Part shown: in pieces, positions 1 through 8,372 of the stretch
Numbering within the stretch: the stretch's first letter is position 1
Layout of the letters: each line of letters begins with the position of its first letter
Source of the DNA: an uncultured Campylobacter sp.
Lineage (GTDB): Bacteria > Campylobacterota > Campylobacteria > Campylobacterales > Campylobacteraceae
Reading direction: 5' to 3'
Assembly (NCBI RefSeq): GCF_938045345.1
Contig: NZ_CALIMS010000004.1
Coordinates: forward strand, 62,001 to 126,000
Length of the DNA stretch: 64,000 nt
The notes under the pieces: model-generated
What the model saw: the letters and a program-made list of their open reading frames with translations, nothing else
What the model was told of the DNA's origin: nothing
The model's database searches: none
Position numbers and translations under genes: made by a program

Positions 1-985
1 GCCGTGCGAAGGCGCGCAAAATTTATCGCGCGAGTTTTGTGCGAGTAGGCGGCAGCTTTGGATAAAAGATCGGGGTTTTGTAATGTGGCGAGTAAAATTT
101 TAGCGAAATTTTAGCGCAAAGCAGCGCGGGTTAAATTTTAAAATTTGCGGCTCGGCGGCGACAAGGTAAAAGCCGGGCGGTAGAGCGGCAACGGGCTTTG
201 TTTTTAGCGGTCATTTGCGGTAAACTAGCGACGATTGAGTACTGAAGTAAGGACGGCTAAAATTTCACTACAAAATAAGCAGCGCGATTAAATACAGGTT
301 GCGGGCGGCCGTGAAATTTTACCAAAAGGGCGCGGTAGCTGAAGTCGGTACTATGCTAAGGAAAGCCGAGATTAGGTAAAATTTCGCCAAAATACATGAC
401 AGCGGTAAAATTTTACCCCGAGAGGCGCAGCGCAGATAAAGAGCTCGGCACTCATAAGTCGCCAGGTGTCTGAAACTCGCTTTCGTTTGCGTTTTGAAGC
501 AAATTTATCGCGGATACTTACGGGTCGCTTCATGTTTTGAAGACCGCCCCGCTCATGCGCATCGTTAGCGGCGCGGCTAGCCGATGCGATATGCACGCGC
601 TCAAGACGGATCGGGCGGCGCGCGGAATATTCGGCGCGAGCCGTAAGCAACGCCGATCGTGCGGGTACTCGAATTCGAGCGGGCGATTGCAGGGCGCCCA
701 GACGCGATAGGGCTTAGTTTCGCGCGCTTGCGGTAAGTTACGTCGAATTTATGCGAGGTTTGGGCGAAATTGTTTGACGCGCGTCGCGAAGTTTAAAGCG
801 CGCGGCGGTTGTAAAACCAATATGCCGCGACTATCACAAAACTAAGACGCCGTAGCGGCTGCGAAATCAAGACGTCTTTGCGGCTGCAGAAGTAAGGCGT
901 CGCGACAAAGAGCGCCTTTTTGGCATGCATAGGTCTCGTTCGTCGCGCCAAGCGACGGGGCGAGCAATAAAATTTGGAGCTAGGC
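1..985. other. Non-coding region upstream of the exporter operon, rich in RAATTY motifs
   Basis: No convincing gene is seen. The first 520 bases hold about ten RAATTY hexamers (AAATTT, GAATTT and relatives) in varying frames, as in the other intergenic regions of this window. The only longer open frame, on the minus strand at 372-650, has no RBS and no recognisable composition. Bases 806-905 are a degenerate 25-bp tandem repeat listed separately. A HlyD-type membrane-fusion gene would be expected upstream of such an exporter; if present, it ends before this window. Confidence 0.6.
806..905. repeat. Degenerate 25-bp tandem repeat, four copies
   Basis: Four consecutive 25-base units start at 806, 831, 856 and 881. 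Units three and four both begin CGGCTGC and the others follow with substitutions; all share an AA-rich centre and a final (A/T)(A/G)YGCCG or GACGTC-like block. The array lies about 80 bases before the ATPase gene, so it could sit in the promoter or leader of the operon. No known element is recognised. Confidence 0.55.
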
Positions 986-2866
986 TTGGATCTACTAAAT
1001 ATCGTAAATTTAAAGAAATTTTACCTGCGAGAGGATCGCAGCAAAAACGTCGTTTTTGAAAATTTTGATCTGCGAATTGGCGATGCGCCGCGGCTCATCA
1101 GCCTCACGGGCCCCGACGGCGCGGGCAAATCCACGCTTTTAAAGCTCATCTGCGGCATCATCGCGCCCGATTGCGGCGAAATAAAATTCGCAGGCTTCAC
1201 CCCCAGCGGCGAAAATAAAGAATTCGTCCGCGCAAACGGCTATATGTCGCAGAGCTTGGGGCTTTACGAGGAGCTTAGCGTCTGGCAAAATTTAAACATT
1301 TTCGCGGGCCTAAAAGGGCTCGATCTAAAAGACGGCGAGGAGTATCTGCGCGGGCTTTTGCGCCGCGTGGGACTTTTGAAATTTAAAGATTACGCCGTAG
1401 ATTCGCTCTCCGGCGGGATGAAACAAAAGCTAGGCGTCGCCTGCGCTATTGCGGCTCGTCCGCGGCTTTTGGTGCTCGATGAGCCCACCGTCGGCGTCGA
1501 TCCGCTCTCGCGCAGCGAGCTGTGGGCGATCGTGCGCGAGTATCTGGATCAAAGCGGCGCGAAATGCATATTTTCGACGGCGTATTTCGATGAGGCGGCG
1601 GATGCCGATCTGACGCTGATTTTGCTCGGCGGCAAGATCATAGCGCAGGAGCGCGCGGCAAAGATCACCGCAGCGCTGCAGGACCGCACCTTTCGCATCG
1701 GCGGCGAGGATTATCAGAGCCTGGCGCGCCGCTTGATGTTTAAGACGCAAAGATTTTTAAAAAACTCCCCGCTCATCGACATCTGCCCCAGAGACGGCAG
1801 CGTCGATCTGCTAAGCGATGAGCCGATAAGCCTGCGCGATCTGCAGGAGTTTTTAAACGCGAGCCTAGAGGGTGATGATGAAAATACAGAGCGCGAAAAC
1901 GGGAGCGACAAAGGCACGGATCCTGAAAACGGGCGCGACGAAAATTTTAAAATTTCAAACGAAAACGAGGACGCTAAATTTAACGAAAACGGAAGCGCTA
2001 AATTTAAACTCAGCCCGCGCGAGGCAAGCCTAGAGGATGCGTATATTTTTTTAAACAGAGCGGAGATCGGCGCGGCAAACTTCGGCTACGAAAAAAGGAG
2101 CTTCGATGCGGCGCAAACCGTCATCAAAGTGCGCGACGTGAGTAAAAAATTCGGCTCATTCACCGCCGTGGAAAATACGAGCTTCGAGGTCAAAAAGGGC
2201 GAGATTTTCGGCCTTCTGGGCCCAAACGGCGCGGGCAAGACGACGACCTTTCGCATGATCTGCGCGCTTTTGGGGATGAGCGGGGGCGAGATCTCGGTCA
2301 TGGGTGAGGATCTGCGCCACGCCAAATCATCGATCAGATCGCGCATCGGCTATGTCTCTCAGAAATTTTCGCTTTACAAAAAACTAAGCTGCTATCAAAA
2401 TTTAGAGTATTTCGGCCGCAGCTACGGCATCGGCGGAGTAGCGCTAAAGCGGCGTATAGAGGAGCTTTTGAGCGAGTTTGGCTTGCAGCGGCTGCGAAAC
2501 GAGACGTGGCAGAACTTGCCGTTTGGCGCGGGGCGCAACCTCAGCATGGCGTGCGCGCTCATCCACCGCCCCGAGATTTTGTTTCTCGACGAGGCCACCA
2601 GCGGTGCCGATCCGCTCTCGCGCAGGCTCTTTTGGAACCGCATAAATGCGCTCGCGCGCACCGGCGTGAGCGTGGTTGTGACGACGCATTTTATGGAGGA
2701 GGCGGAGTATTGCGATCGGTTTTTGATCCAAGATCGCGGCAAAATCCTGGCGCTGGGCAGCCCCGACGAGGTCTGCGTGCAGCACGGGCGGCGGCTTAGC
2801 GTGCAGCAGGCGTTCATAAACGAGGTGCAAAAATTTAGAAGCGAGGCGGGCGATGAGGGCTTTTGA
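986..2866 (+). CDS. ABC exporter ATPase with two fused nucleotide-binding domains (YbhF/RbbA type)
   Basis: Cytoplasmic ATPase expected to energise the two ABC-2 permeases downstream, probably exporting a drug, lipid or similar hydrophobic substrate across the inner membrane. The first domain has Walker A GPDGAGKST, signature LSGGMKQK and Walker B LLVLDEPTVGVDP; the second has GPNGAGKTT and ILFLDEATSGADP. The second signature is degenerate (LPFGAGRNL in place of LSGGQ). The domains are joined by a linker around residues 300-345 rich in Asn, Glu and Lys, partly built from AAATTT motifs. I chose TTG at 986 because GGAG lies six bases before it; an earlier TTG at 974 is in frame. The gene overlaps the next ORF by 14 bases. 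Exact substrate is unknown. Confidence 0.9.
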   Translation: MDLLNIVNLKKFYLREDRSKNVVFENFDLRIGDAPRLISLTGPDGAGKSTLLKLICGIIAPDCGEIKFAGFTPSGENKEFVRANGYMSQSLGLYEELSVWQNLNIFAGLKGLDLKDGEEYLRGLLRRVGLLKFKDYAVDSLSGGMKQKLGVACAIAARPRLLVLDEPTVGVDPLSRSELWAIVREYLDQSGAKCIFSTAYFDEAADADLTLILLGGKIIAQERAAKITAALQDRTFRIGGEDYQSLARRLMFKTQRFLKNSPLIDICPRDGSVDLLSDEPISLRDLQEFLNASLEGDDENTERENGSDKGTDPENGRDENFKISNENEDAKFNENGSAKFKLSPREASLEDAYIFLNRAEIGAANFGYEKRSFDAAQTVIKVRDVSKKFGSFTAVENTSFEVKKGEIFGLLGPNGAGKTTTFRMICALLGMSGGEISVMGEDLRHAKSSIRSRIGYVSQKFSLYKKLSCYQNLEYFGRSYGIGGVALKRRIEELLSEFGLQRLRNETWQNLPFGAGRNLSMACALIHRPEILFLDEATSGADPLSRRLFWNRINALARTGVSVVVTTHFMEEAEYCDRFLIQDRGKILALGSPDEVCVQHGRRLSVQQAFINEVQKFRSEAGDEGF

Positions 2867-3719
2867 TCTAAATTTTGCGCGAGCCGCGAGGATTTTTGAT
2901 CCGAATTTTATGCGGGCGGAGCGAAAACCTGCGCCCCCACGCGATAAAATTCCAAGCAGCGAAAGGCTCTTGCGGGGCGATGAAATTTCAAACGGCAGCG
3001 GAATTTTGAGCGGCTTGGCTCTTAATGTCGGTAAAATTCCAAGCGACAGCGGGATTTTTAGCAGCGGCGAAATTTGGAGCGATAATAAAATTTTAAATGT
3101 CGGTGAAATTTTAAGAGATTGCGAAATTTCAAGCGGCAGCAGAATTTTGAATGAGATATCGCGCAGCGGGATACGGCGCGGATTTTGTAGATGGGTACTG
3201 CGCGAGCTCTGCGGCGAAACAAGCCCGCTTCGTCTGCGCCGTAAATTTCAAAGCGCGAGCGGCTCGCAAACGGATTATAAATTTAAAAGGGCGGTTGCTC
3301 TGCAAACAGATCGCAAATTTAAAATGGCAGTCAGTCTGCGAACAGCTTATAAATTTAAAGCCCTGGTGCAAAAATTTCATCGCGGATTTTGTGCCGCCGC
3401 GGAGCTTTTGCGTCAGAAATTCCGCAGCGAGGCCGTGCTTCGCAACTGCTTAAAATTTCAAATCTCGCCGTATACGATCAAGCGGCTAAAATTTCAGGGC
3501 GCGATGAGCAAAATAGGCGCGAGCAGTCCGTCTGCGCCGTTAAAATTTCAAATCTCGGTTGCCGCGCTTTTGCAATTAAAATTTGGGGGCGTGCCGAATG
3601 CGATCCCGCAGCTAAAATTTCAAAGTGCAGTAGTCGCCGAATTTGTGCGATCAAAATTTAGAGGCTTGCCGCGAGCGGCGCAGCGGCGTAAAATCCGAGC
3701 ACAGGGGCAGGGCGGATGA
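2853..3719 (+). CDS. Repetitive spacer ORF between exporter ATPase and permease
   Basis: Open frame of 288 codons that matches no family I recognise. It is basic and repetitive, with Lys-Phe-Gln and Ile-Leu motifs recurring every 10-20 residues because AAATTT and AAATTTCAA hexamers are read in frame as Lys-Phe. I count about 24 RAATTY sites in 867 bases, the same density as the non-coding regions. It starts inside the ATPase gene (14-base overlap) and its stop overlaps the next start as ATGA, so it sits exactly where two operon genes would be translationally coupled. It has no signal peptide or membrane segment. It may be a translated spacer rather than a functional protein; the frame being open over 867 bases in repeat DNA argues for selection on translation. 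Confidence 0.4.
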   Translation: MRAFDLNFARAARIFDPNFMRAERKPAPPRDKIPSSERLLRGDEISNGSGILSGLALNVGKIPSDSGIFSSGEIWSDNKILNVGEILRDCEISSGSRILNEISRSGIRRGFCRWVLRELCGETSPLRLRRKFQSASGSQTDYKFKRAVALQTDRKFKMAVSLRTAYKFKALVQKFHRGFCAAAELLRQKFRSEAVLRNCLKFQISPYTIKRLKFQGAMSKIGASSPSAPLKFQISVAALLQLKFGGVPNAIPQLKFQSAVVAEFVRSKFRGLPRAAQRRKIRAQGQGG

Positions 3720-5335
3720 ACTTTACCTTTTTAAAAATCCTCGTAAAAAAGGAGTTTGCGCAGATCGCAAAGGACCGATCGGCGCTCGTGATCGCGTTTT
3801 TGATGCCGCTAATTTTGGTCGTGATCTACGGATACGCGATGCGAATGGACATAAAGCCCGTCAAGGTGGGCTTCGTAAGCGATCTAGGCTCCAAAATCGA
3901 GCGGGATCTGCTCGGCGGGTTTTTGGGCTCAAAATACTTGCAAACCCGCGTTTACACGGACTTAGAGAGCGCGAGGAGGGATTTTAAGGCGCACGAGATC
4001 GAGAGTATTTTGTATTTTGATCCGCGCTTTGCGGCGAAATTTCAAAACACTTTGGGCGGACTCGGCGGCGCAAATGGCGGCATAAATTTAAACCTCTCTA
4101 GCGACGACAGCTTCTCCACGGGCAGCACAAGCGATCTCCAAAATACGAGTAGCGGCGAAAATGTCCGTCCGCTTGAGGACAGAGGCGCGGGCACGGAGAG
4201 CGACATAAACGCCTCCACAGGCGGCGCAAGCGGCGAGAGTTTGCACCGCAACGGCGCGGAAGCGGGCGGCAGCGGAGTAAATTCAAGCAGCGCGACCGCA
4301 AATTCTAGCGGCGGTAGTATGGGCGCGACTGCAAATTCTAGTAGCGGCGCAGGCGACATAGGCGCAAATCAAGGCAGCGTAAATTTAATAGGCGGCGCAG
4401 GCGATACGAATACAGGCCTCATCGGCGGTGCGGATGATCTCCAAAATGCAAGCCCTTACGCTAACGACGCAAGCGGTACAGGCGGCGCTGCAAATAACGG
4501 CGGCGGCGCGTATGGTGCAGGCGGTGGCTCGAGCAACTCAGACAAAAACGGCGCCGAAATTTTCCTTATCCAAAACGCCACTCAGTCGCAGCTAGCACTT
4601 CTTAGCTACGTCTATGTCGCGGGCATAATCGAGCAGGTTTTGGCGCAAGATTACGGCTTTTTAAACGCAAATTTAAACGCCGCGGCAAGGCCCGTCAGCG
4701 TGAACTATCGCAGCTGGTTCAATGAAGCCAACGAATCGACGTGGTATCTCGTATCTGCCGAGTACGTGGGGATTTTGGGCCTCATCTGCCTATTTATGGT
4801 CGCGGTCGTGATCTCGCGCGAATGGGACCGCGGCACGATCGCCTCGCTTTACAACTCCAACGCAAGCGCGCTTGAGATCGTCACTGCCAAGGTCGGCGCG
4901 TATTATTTCCTAGCGCTTTTGGGCGGCGCGATGACGCTCGTTTATGGGCAGACGCTTTTGGGCATCCCGATCCGCGGCAGCGTAGCGATGCTGCTGGCGA
5001 CGCTTTGCGTATTCGTGCTGGAGATGACCTGCCTAGGCATGCTGATCTCGGCGATCTGCAAAAATCAATTCCTAGCGCAGGAATACGCTATCGTCATCGG
5101 CTATATGCCCGTGACGCTGCTTAGCGGCATGATATTTGATCTGCGCGGACTGCCCGCAGCGGTCAACTTCATCGGGCACCTGCTGCCGCCCACATACGCG
5201 GTCGAGTCTTTTCGCATCTGCTTCCTCTCGGGCGGACAGAGCGCGACGCTGTGGGTAAACCTCGCCATTCAGGCGCTCGGAGCGGTTCTGTTTTTCAGCT
5301 TATGCGTGCTTAGCGTAAAAAGGGGCGCACGATGA
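3716..5335 (+). CDS. ABC-2 type exporter permease with Gly/Ser/Asn-rich periplasmic insert
   Basis: Inner-membrane permease of the YbhS/YbhR type. There is an N-terminal membrane segment near residues 22-42, then a long periplasmic domain, then a C-terminal block of five or six membrane segments from about residue 345, with the ABC-2 features MVAVVISREWDRGTI and YMPVTLLSGMIFDLRGLP. The family is usually about 370 residues; this protein has 539. The extra length is a low-complexity stretch at about residues 111-276, made of Gly, Ser, Asn, Ala and Asp, placed in the periplasmic loop. The start is ATGA-overlapped with the preceding spacer ORF and the stop overlaps the next ORF as ATGA, so translation of the operon is coupled. 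It ends in Lys-Arg-Gly-Ala-Arg, as does the next spacer ORF. Confidence 0.88.
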   Translation: MNFTFLKILVKKEFAQIAKDRSALVIAFLMPLILVVIYGYAMRMDIKPVKVGFVSDLGSKIERDLLGGFLGSKYLQTRVYTDLESARRDFKAHEIESILYFDPRFAAKFQNTLGGLGGANGGINLNLSSDDSFSTGSTSDLQNTSSGENVRPLEDRGAGTESDINASTGGASGESLHRNGAEAGGSGVNSSSATANSSGGSMGATANSSSGAGDIGANQGSVNLIGGAGDTNTGLIGGADDLQNASPYANDASGTGGAANNGGGAYGAGGGSSNSDKNGAEIFLIQNATQSQLALLSYVYVAGIIEQVLAQDYGFLNANLNAAARPVSVNYRSWFNEANESTWYLVSAEYVGILGLICLFMVAVVISREWDRGTIASLYNSNASALEIVTAKVGAYYFLALLGGAMTLVYGQTLLGIPIRGSVAMLLATLCVFVLEMTCLGMLISAICKNQFLAQEYAIVIGYMPVTLLSGMIFDLRGLPAAVNFIGHLLPPTYAVESFRICFLSGGQSATLWVNLAIQALGAVLFFSLCVLSVKRGAR

Positions 5336-7020
5336 AAAATTTATTTTTGCTTTACACTTGCGCGGAGAAATTTCGCGCCGCAAAAATCAGCGCAATTAAT
5401 GTTTCGCTTTCGCTCGAGGCATCGATGGCGGAATTTTACGTCGCCAAAAGAAAGGACGCGATGAAAATTTTAGAATTTTTGCGCAAGCAAACGGAGCGTG
5501 GGCTTGAAATTTTAAAATTTCTTAGCGCGAGGTATTTTGGCTCGCATAAACAGGCGGCAGGGCGTAGATCTGAAATTTTAAAATTTAGCGCCGCAGAGAG
5601 CTCAAAAAGCCGCTTCGAGCCGCAAAAACAAGCGGCGGAATTTTTAAAATTTTCGCCTATGCCGTGCAATCGGTTTGGAATTTTAATTAAAACAAGCTTT
5701 GGCGGCGCAATCTTACGACGTAGCTACGAGAGAGGGCGCGCGATGGGATTTTTAAAGTTCACGCACGCTCTAGCGCGTCTCACGAACGCCGTGCAAAATT
5801 TCATAACACAGCACAGATTTAGAATTTTAAAATTTGTGCCCGGATGTGTGCATTATGCACACATCGCACAAAATTTTATATCGAAGTGCGGATTTAAAAT
5901 TTTAAAGTTTATTCACAAGCCGCTGCATGCTCTACGCCATGCTTTAACACGTGCTCTACGCTGCACTTCGCTACGCGCGGATAAAGCCGAAGCAGGGCGT
6001 GCGGCGCGGCTTACTTCGCAACATACGTACGACGCGGTAGAAAAATGGCGTGCGGTTAAGTTTAATCATGCGAGCGGTTTGGATTCCGCGCAGCGCCGCA
6101 TAGCGCGACTTTGTAGCGCAGCTGCACGGCGTAACTACGAAGCGTGGCGTAGCGAAATTTACGCCGTTTGCTTGCATAAATACTCCGCTTTGATCCGAGC
6201 CGCAAGCGGTAAAATTTCGCGCTATGAAGTAGGGCGAGCAACGAATGTTTTGCTTTCACGGGGAGTGCAAAGAATGAAATTTTACGCTCTGAATAGGCAT
6301 ACGATGAAATTTTTAAAATTTCTCGCCGCAAGAAGCTTTGGCTTACAAAGGGCGACGGAGCTTTTAAATTTAACGCTCGCGCCGTCGCGTAATGGGTTTG
6401 AAATTTTAAAATTTACGCGCGTTTCAGCGCGTCTTGCGGACACAGCGCAAAATTTTATATTGCAGCGTGGATTTAAAATTTTAAAATTTATTCAAGAGCT
6501 GCCGTTCGCTCCGCGCTGCGTTTTGCCGCGCGTAGATAGTGCCGAAACAGGGCGTACGGCGCGGCTTACTTCGCAGCATACGCACGACGCTACAGAAAAA
6601 CGGCGCGCGGTTAAGATTAATCAATATTTGAATTCTGCGCGACGCCGCATAGTGCGACTTCGTAGCGCAGCTGCACGGCACGGCTACGAAGTAGGGCGCA
6701 CGGAAAAATTTAGCAAATTTAGCCTCACAAACGCATTTTTAAATTTCATCTCCTTGCCGCTGCGTAAATTTAAACTCGCGCTTTTAAAATTTACGCCCGA
6801 GCTGCCGCGCAATAGATCTGAAATTTTAAATTTCATGTTCGCGTCGTATAAGCTCAGGCTCGCGCTGCGGAAATTTACGCCCGAGCCGCGCAAAATTAAA
6901 TCGGCGCCCACAGTGCGTTTAAATTTCGCTTTCAATTCCGTGCCGCGAGCCCGCACCTCTAAATTTAAAAATAGAATTAAATTTAAAGGCGCCGCTAAAT
7001 TTAAAAGGGGCGCGCGATGA
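5332..7020 (+). CDS. Second repetitive spacer ORF, flanked by an 18-bp direct repeat
   Basis: Open frame of 562 codons, strongly basic, with many Ile-Leu-Lys-Phe and Lys-Phe motifs from in-frame AAATTT repeats. No domain, signal peptide or membrane segment is recognised. It contains an internal duplication: about 165 bases at 5978-6145 recur at 6531-6694, and the surrounding AAATTT-rich parts also correspond. Both ends lie in ATGA overlaps with the permease genes. The 18 bases at 5318-5335 recur at 7003-7020 with one mismatch, so permease 1 and this ORF end in the same residues, Lys-Arg-Gly-Ala-Arg. This looks like an insertion that duplicated the permease-permease junction and kept the reading frame open. 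Whether a stable protein is made is unknown. Confidence 0.4.
   Translation: MKNLFLLYTCAEKFRAAKISAINVSLSLEASMAEFYVAKRKDAMKILEFLRKQTERGLEILKFLSARYFGSHKQAAGRRSEILKFSAAESSKSRFEPQKQAAEFLKFSPMPCNRFGILIKTSFGGAILRRSYERGRAMGFLKFTHALARLTNAVQNFITQHRFRILKFVPGCVHYAHIAQNFISKCGFKILKFIHKPLHALRHALTRALRCTSLRADKAEAGRAARLTSQHTYDAVEKWRAVKFNHASGLDSAQRRIARLCSAAARRNYEAWRSEIYAVCLHKYSALIRAASGKISRYEVGRATNVLLSRGVQRMKFYALNRHTMKFLKFLAARSFGLQRATELLNLTLAPSRNGFEILKFTRVSARLADTAQNFILQRGFKILKFIQELPFAPRCVLPRVDSAETGRTARLTSQHTHDATEKRRAVKINQYLNSARRRIVRLRSAAARHGYEVGRTEKFSKFSLTNAFLNFISLPLRKFKLALLKFTPELPRNRSEILNFMFASYKLRLALRKFTPEPRKIKSAPTVRLNFAFNSVPRARTSKFKNRIKFKGAAKFKRGAR
5978..6694 (+). repeat. Imperfect ~165-bp direct duplication inside the second spacer ORF
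   Basis: Copy one is about 5978-6145 and copy two about 6531-6694, roughly 550 bases apart. Both encode GRxARLTSQHTxDA followed by KxRAVK, then a second block around RRRIxRLxSAAARxxYE. They are similar at the DNA level over almost their whole length, which points to a duplication rather than shared composition alone. Confidence 0.6.
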
Positions 7021-8108
7021 ACGCTCTGCGAAAATCCCTGCTTCGAATTCGCGCGCTGATAAAAAAGGAATTTTTGGCGATGTTTCGCGATAAGGGCACG
7101 CGTATGGTGCTGATCGTGCCGGTGCTGGTGCAGGCGATCATATTCGGCTACGGCGCGAATTTCACCCCCGAGCAGGTGCGCTACGCGATTTTGGACGACG
7201 CCCGCGATGCGACGTCCACCGCGCTGGTGCAGAGCATCGCCGCTACGCCGATGTTTAAGACCGAACTTGGCTGCAAAGACCTAACTTGCCTGCGCCGCGC
7301 GGTAAGCGAGGGAGAGGCGATCATCGGGATCTATTTCGGCAGCGATTTTAAGGACACGCATGAGATTTTGATCATCGCAGATTCGCGCAATACGACCTTG
7401 GCAAACACCGTCATCGGCTTCGTGCAGGCCATAGCTGGGGAATACAACGCGCAGCATTTTGTTAATTTAATCAGCATAAATCCGCGCTATGTTTTTAACG
7501 AAAACACGATCACGCGCTACACGATCATGACGGGGATGATTTTGGGGCTTTCGATGATTCAGGTGCTGATGCTATCGGCGTTTAGCGTCTCCCGCGAGCG
7601 CGAGGAGGGGAGCTTCGATATGATGCTGATGACGCCCGCGAACCCGCTTGAGATGCTGATCGGCAAAGCCGTGCCGCCCGTGCTGATCGCGATCGCGCAG
7701 GGGCTCGCGCTGTTTTTGATCTGCGTATTTTACTTCGAAATTCCATTCCGCGGGCGCTTTGCGCATCTTTTTGCGATCATCGCGATCTTTAGCGCCTGCA
7801 ACGTAGGCATCGGTCTCGTGATCTCGACTGTTTGCAAAACCTCGCTACAATCGGTCGTGAGCTCGTTTTTGTTCCTGCTGCCGTGCATTATGATAAGCGG
7901 GTTGATAACGCCTGCGGACGCGATGCCGCGGTGGTTTTACTACATAGCGCACCTCGATCCGATGTATTATGCCAACAACTGCATGTGGCGGATCTATCTA
8001 GAGGGCGCGGGCCTAGGCGAGCTGTGGCATCTCATCGTACCGCTGCTGCTGATCGGCGCGGGCACGATGGCACTGGCCGCGTCGCTTTTTAGAAATAAGC
8101 TGGATTAG
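7017..8108 (+). CDS. ABC-2 type exporter permease
   Basis: Second inner-membrane permease of the exporter, 363 residues, the normal length for the family. It has an N-terminal membrane segment near residues 27-47, a periplasmic domain, then a C-terminal membrane block including the conserved SVSREREEGSFDMMLMTPANPLE region near 195 and the LPCIMISGLITPADAMP region near 285. The ATG overlaps the spacer ORF stop as ATGA and is preceded by AAAAGGGG. It is the last gene of the operon; downstream bases 8109-8372 are RAATTY-rich and hold no clear terminator. Confidence 0.9.
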   Translation: MNALRKSLLRIRALIKKEFLAMFRDKGTRMVLIVPVLVQAIIFGYGANFTPEQVRYAILDDARDATSTALVQSIAATPMFKTELGCKDLTCLRRAVSEGEAIIGIYFGSDFKDTHEILIIADSRNTTLANTVIGFVQAIAGEYNAQHFVNLISINPRYVFNENTITRYTIMTGMILGLSMIQVLMLSAFSVSREREEGSFDMMLMTPANPLEMLIGKAVPPVLIAIAQGLALFLICVFYFEIPFRGRFAHLFAIIAIFSACNVGIGLVISTVCKTSLQSVVSSFLFLLPCIMISGLITPADAMPRWFYYIAHLDPMYYANNCMWRIYLEGAGLGELWHLIVPLLLIGAGTMALAASLFRNKLD

Positions 8109-8372
8109 GGATTTAGATCGGAATTTAGTTTAGAATTTCAGCTGGAATTTTGGCTTGGATTTTGCTTCGTCGGAATTTTTGGATTGAACCTCTGCTTAAA
8201 ATTTTAAATTGATCGCGGAATTTCAGCTTGGAATTTTGCCCTAAATTTTGCGCGTTCGTAGCGGATAAAATTAAATCAAAATTCCGTGTTTCCGCCTGGT
8301 GCATTGCGCGTCGCGATAAATTTTGCGCCTTAAATTTTAAAAATTTTGCGAAATTCCGTCTTGCGAATAGAG

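Noticed and set aside
372..650. 92-codon minus-strand ORF in the first kilobase
   Set aside because: No RBS, Arg-rich random-looking composition, crosses RAATTY repeats; no recognisable family.
2853..7020. Spacer ORFs as insertion sequences
   Set aside because: No transposase motif and no terminal inverted repeats seen; only one of the two has a clear flanking direct repeat.
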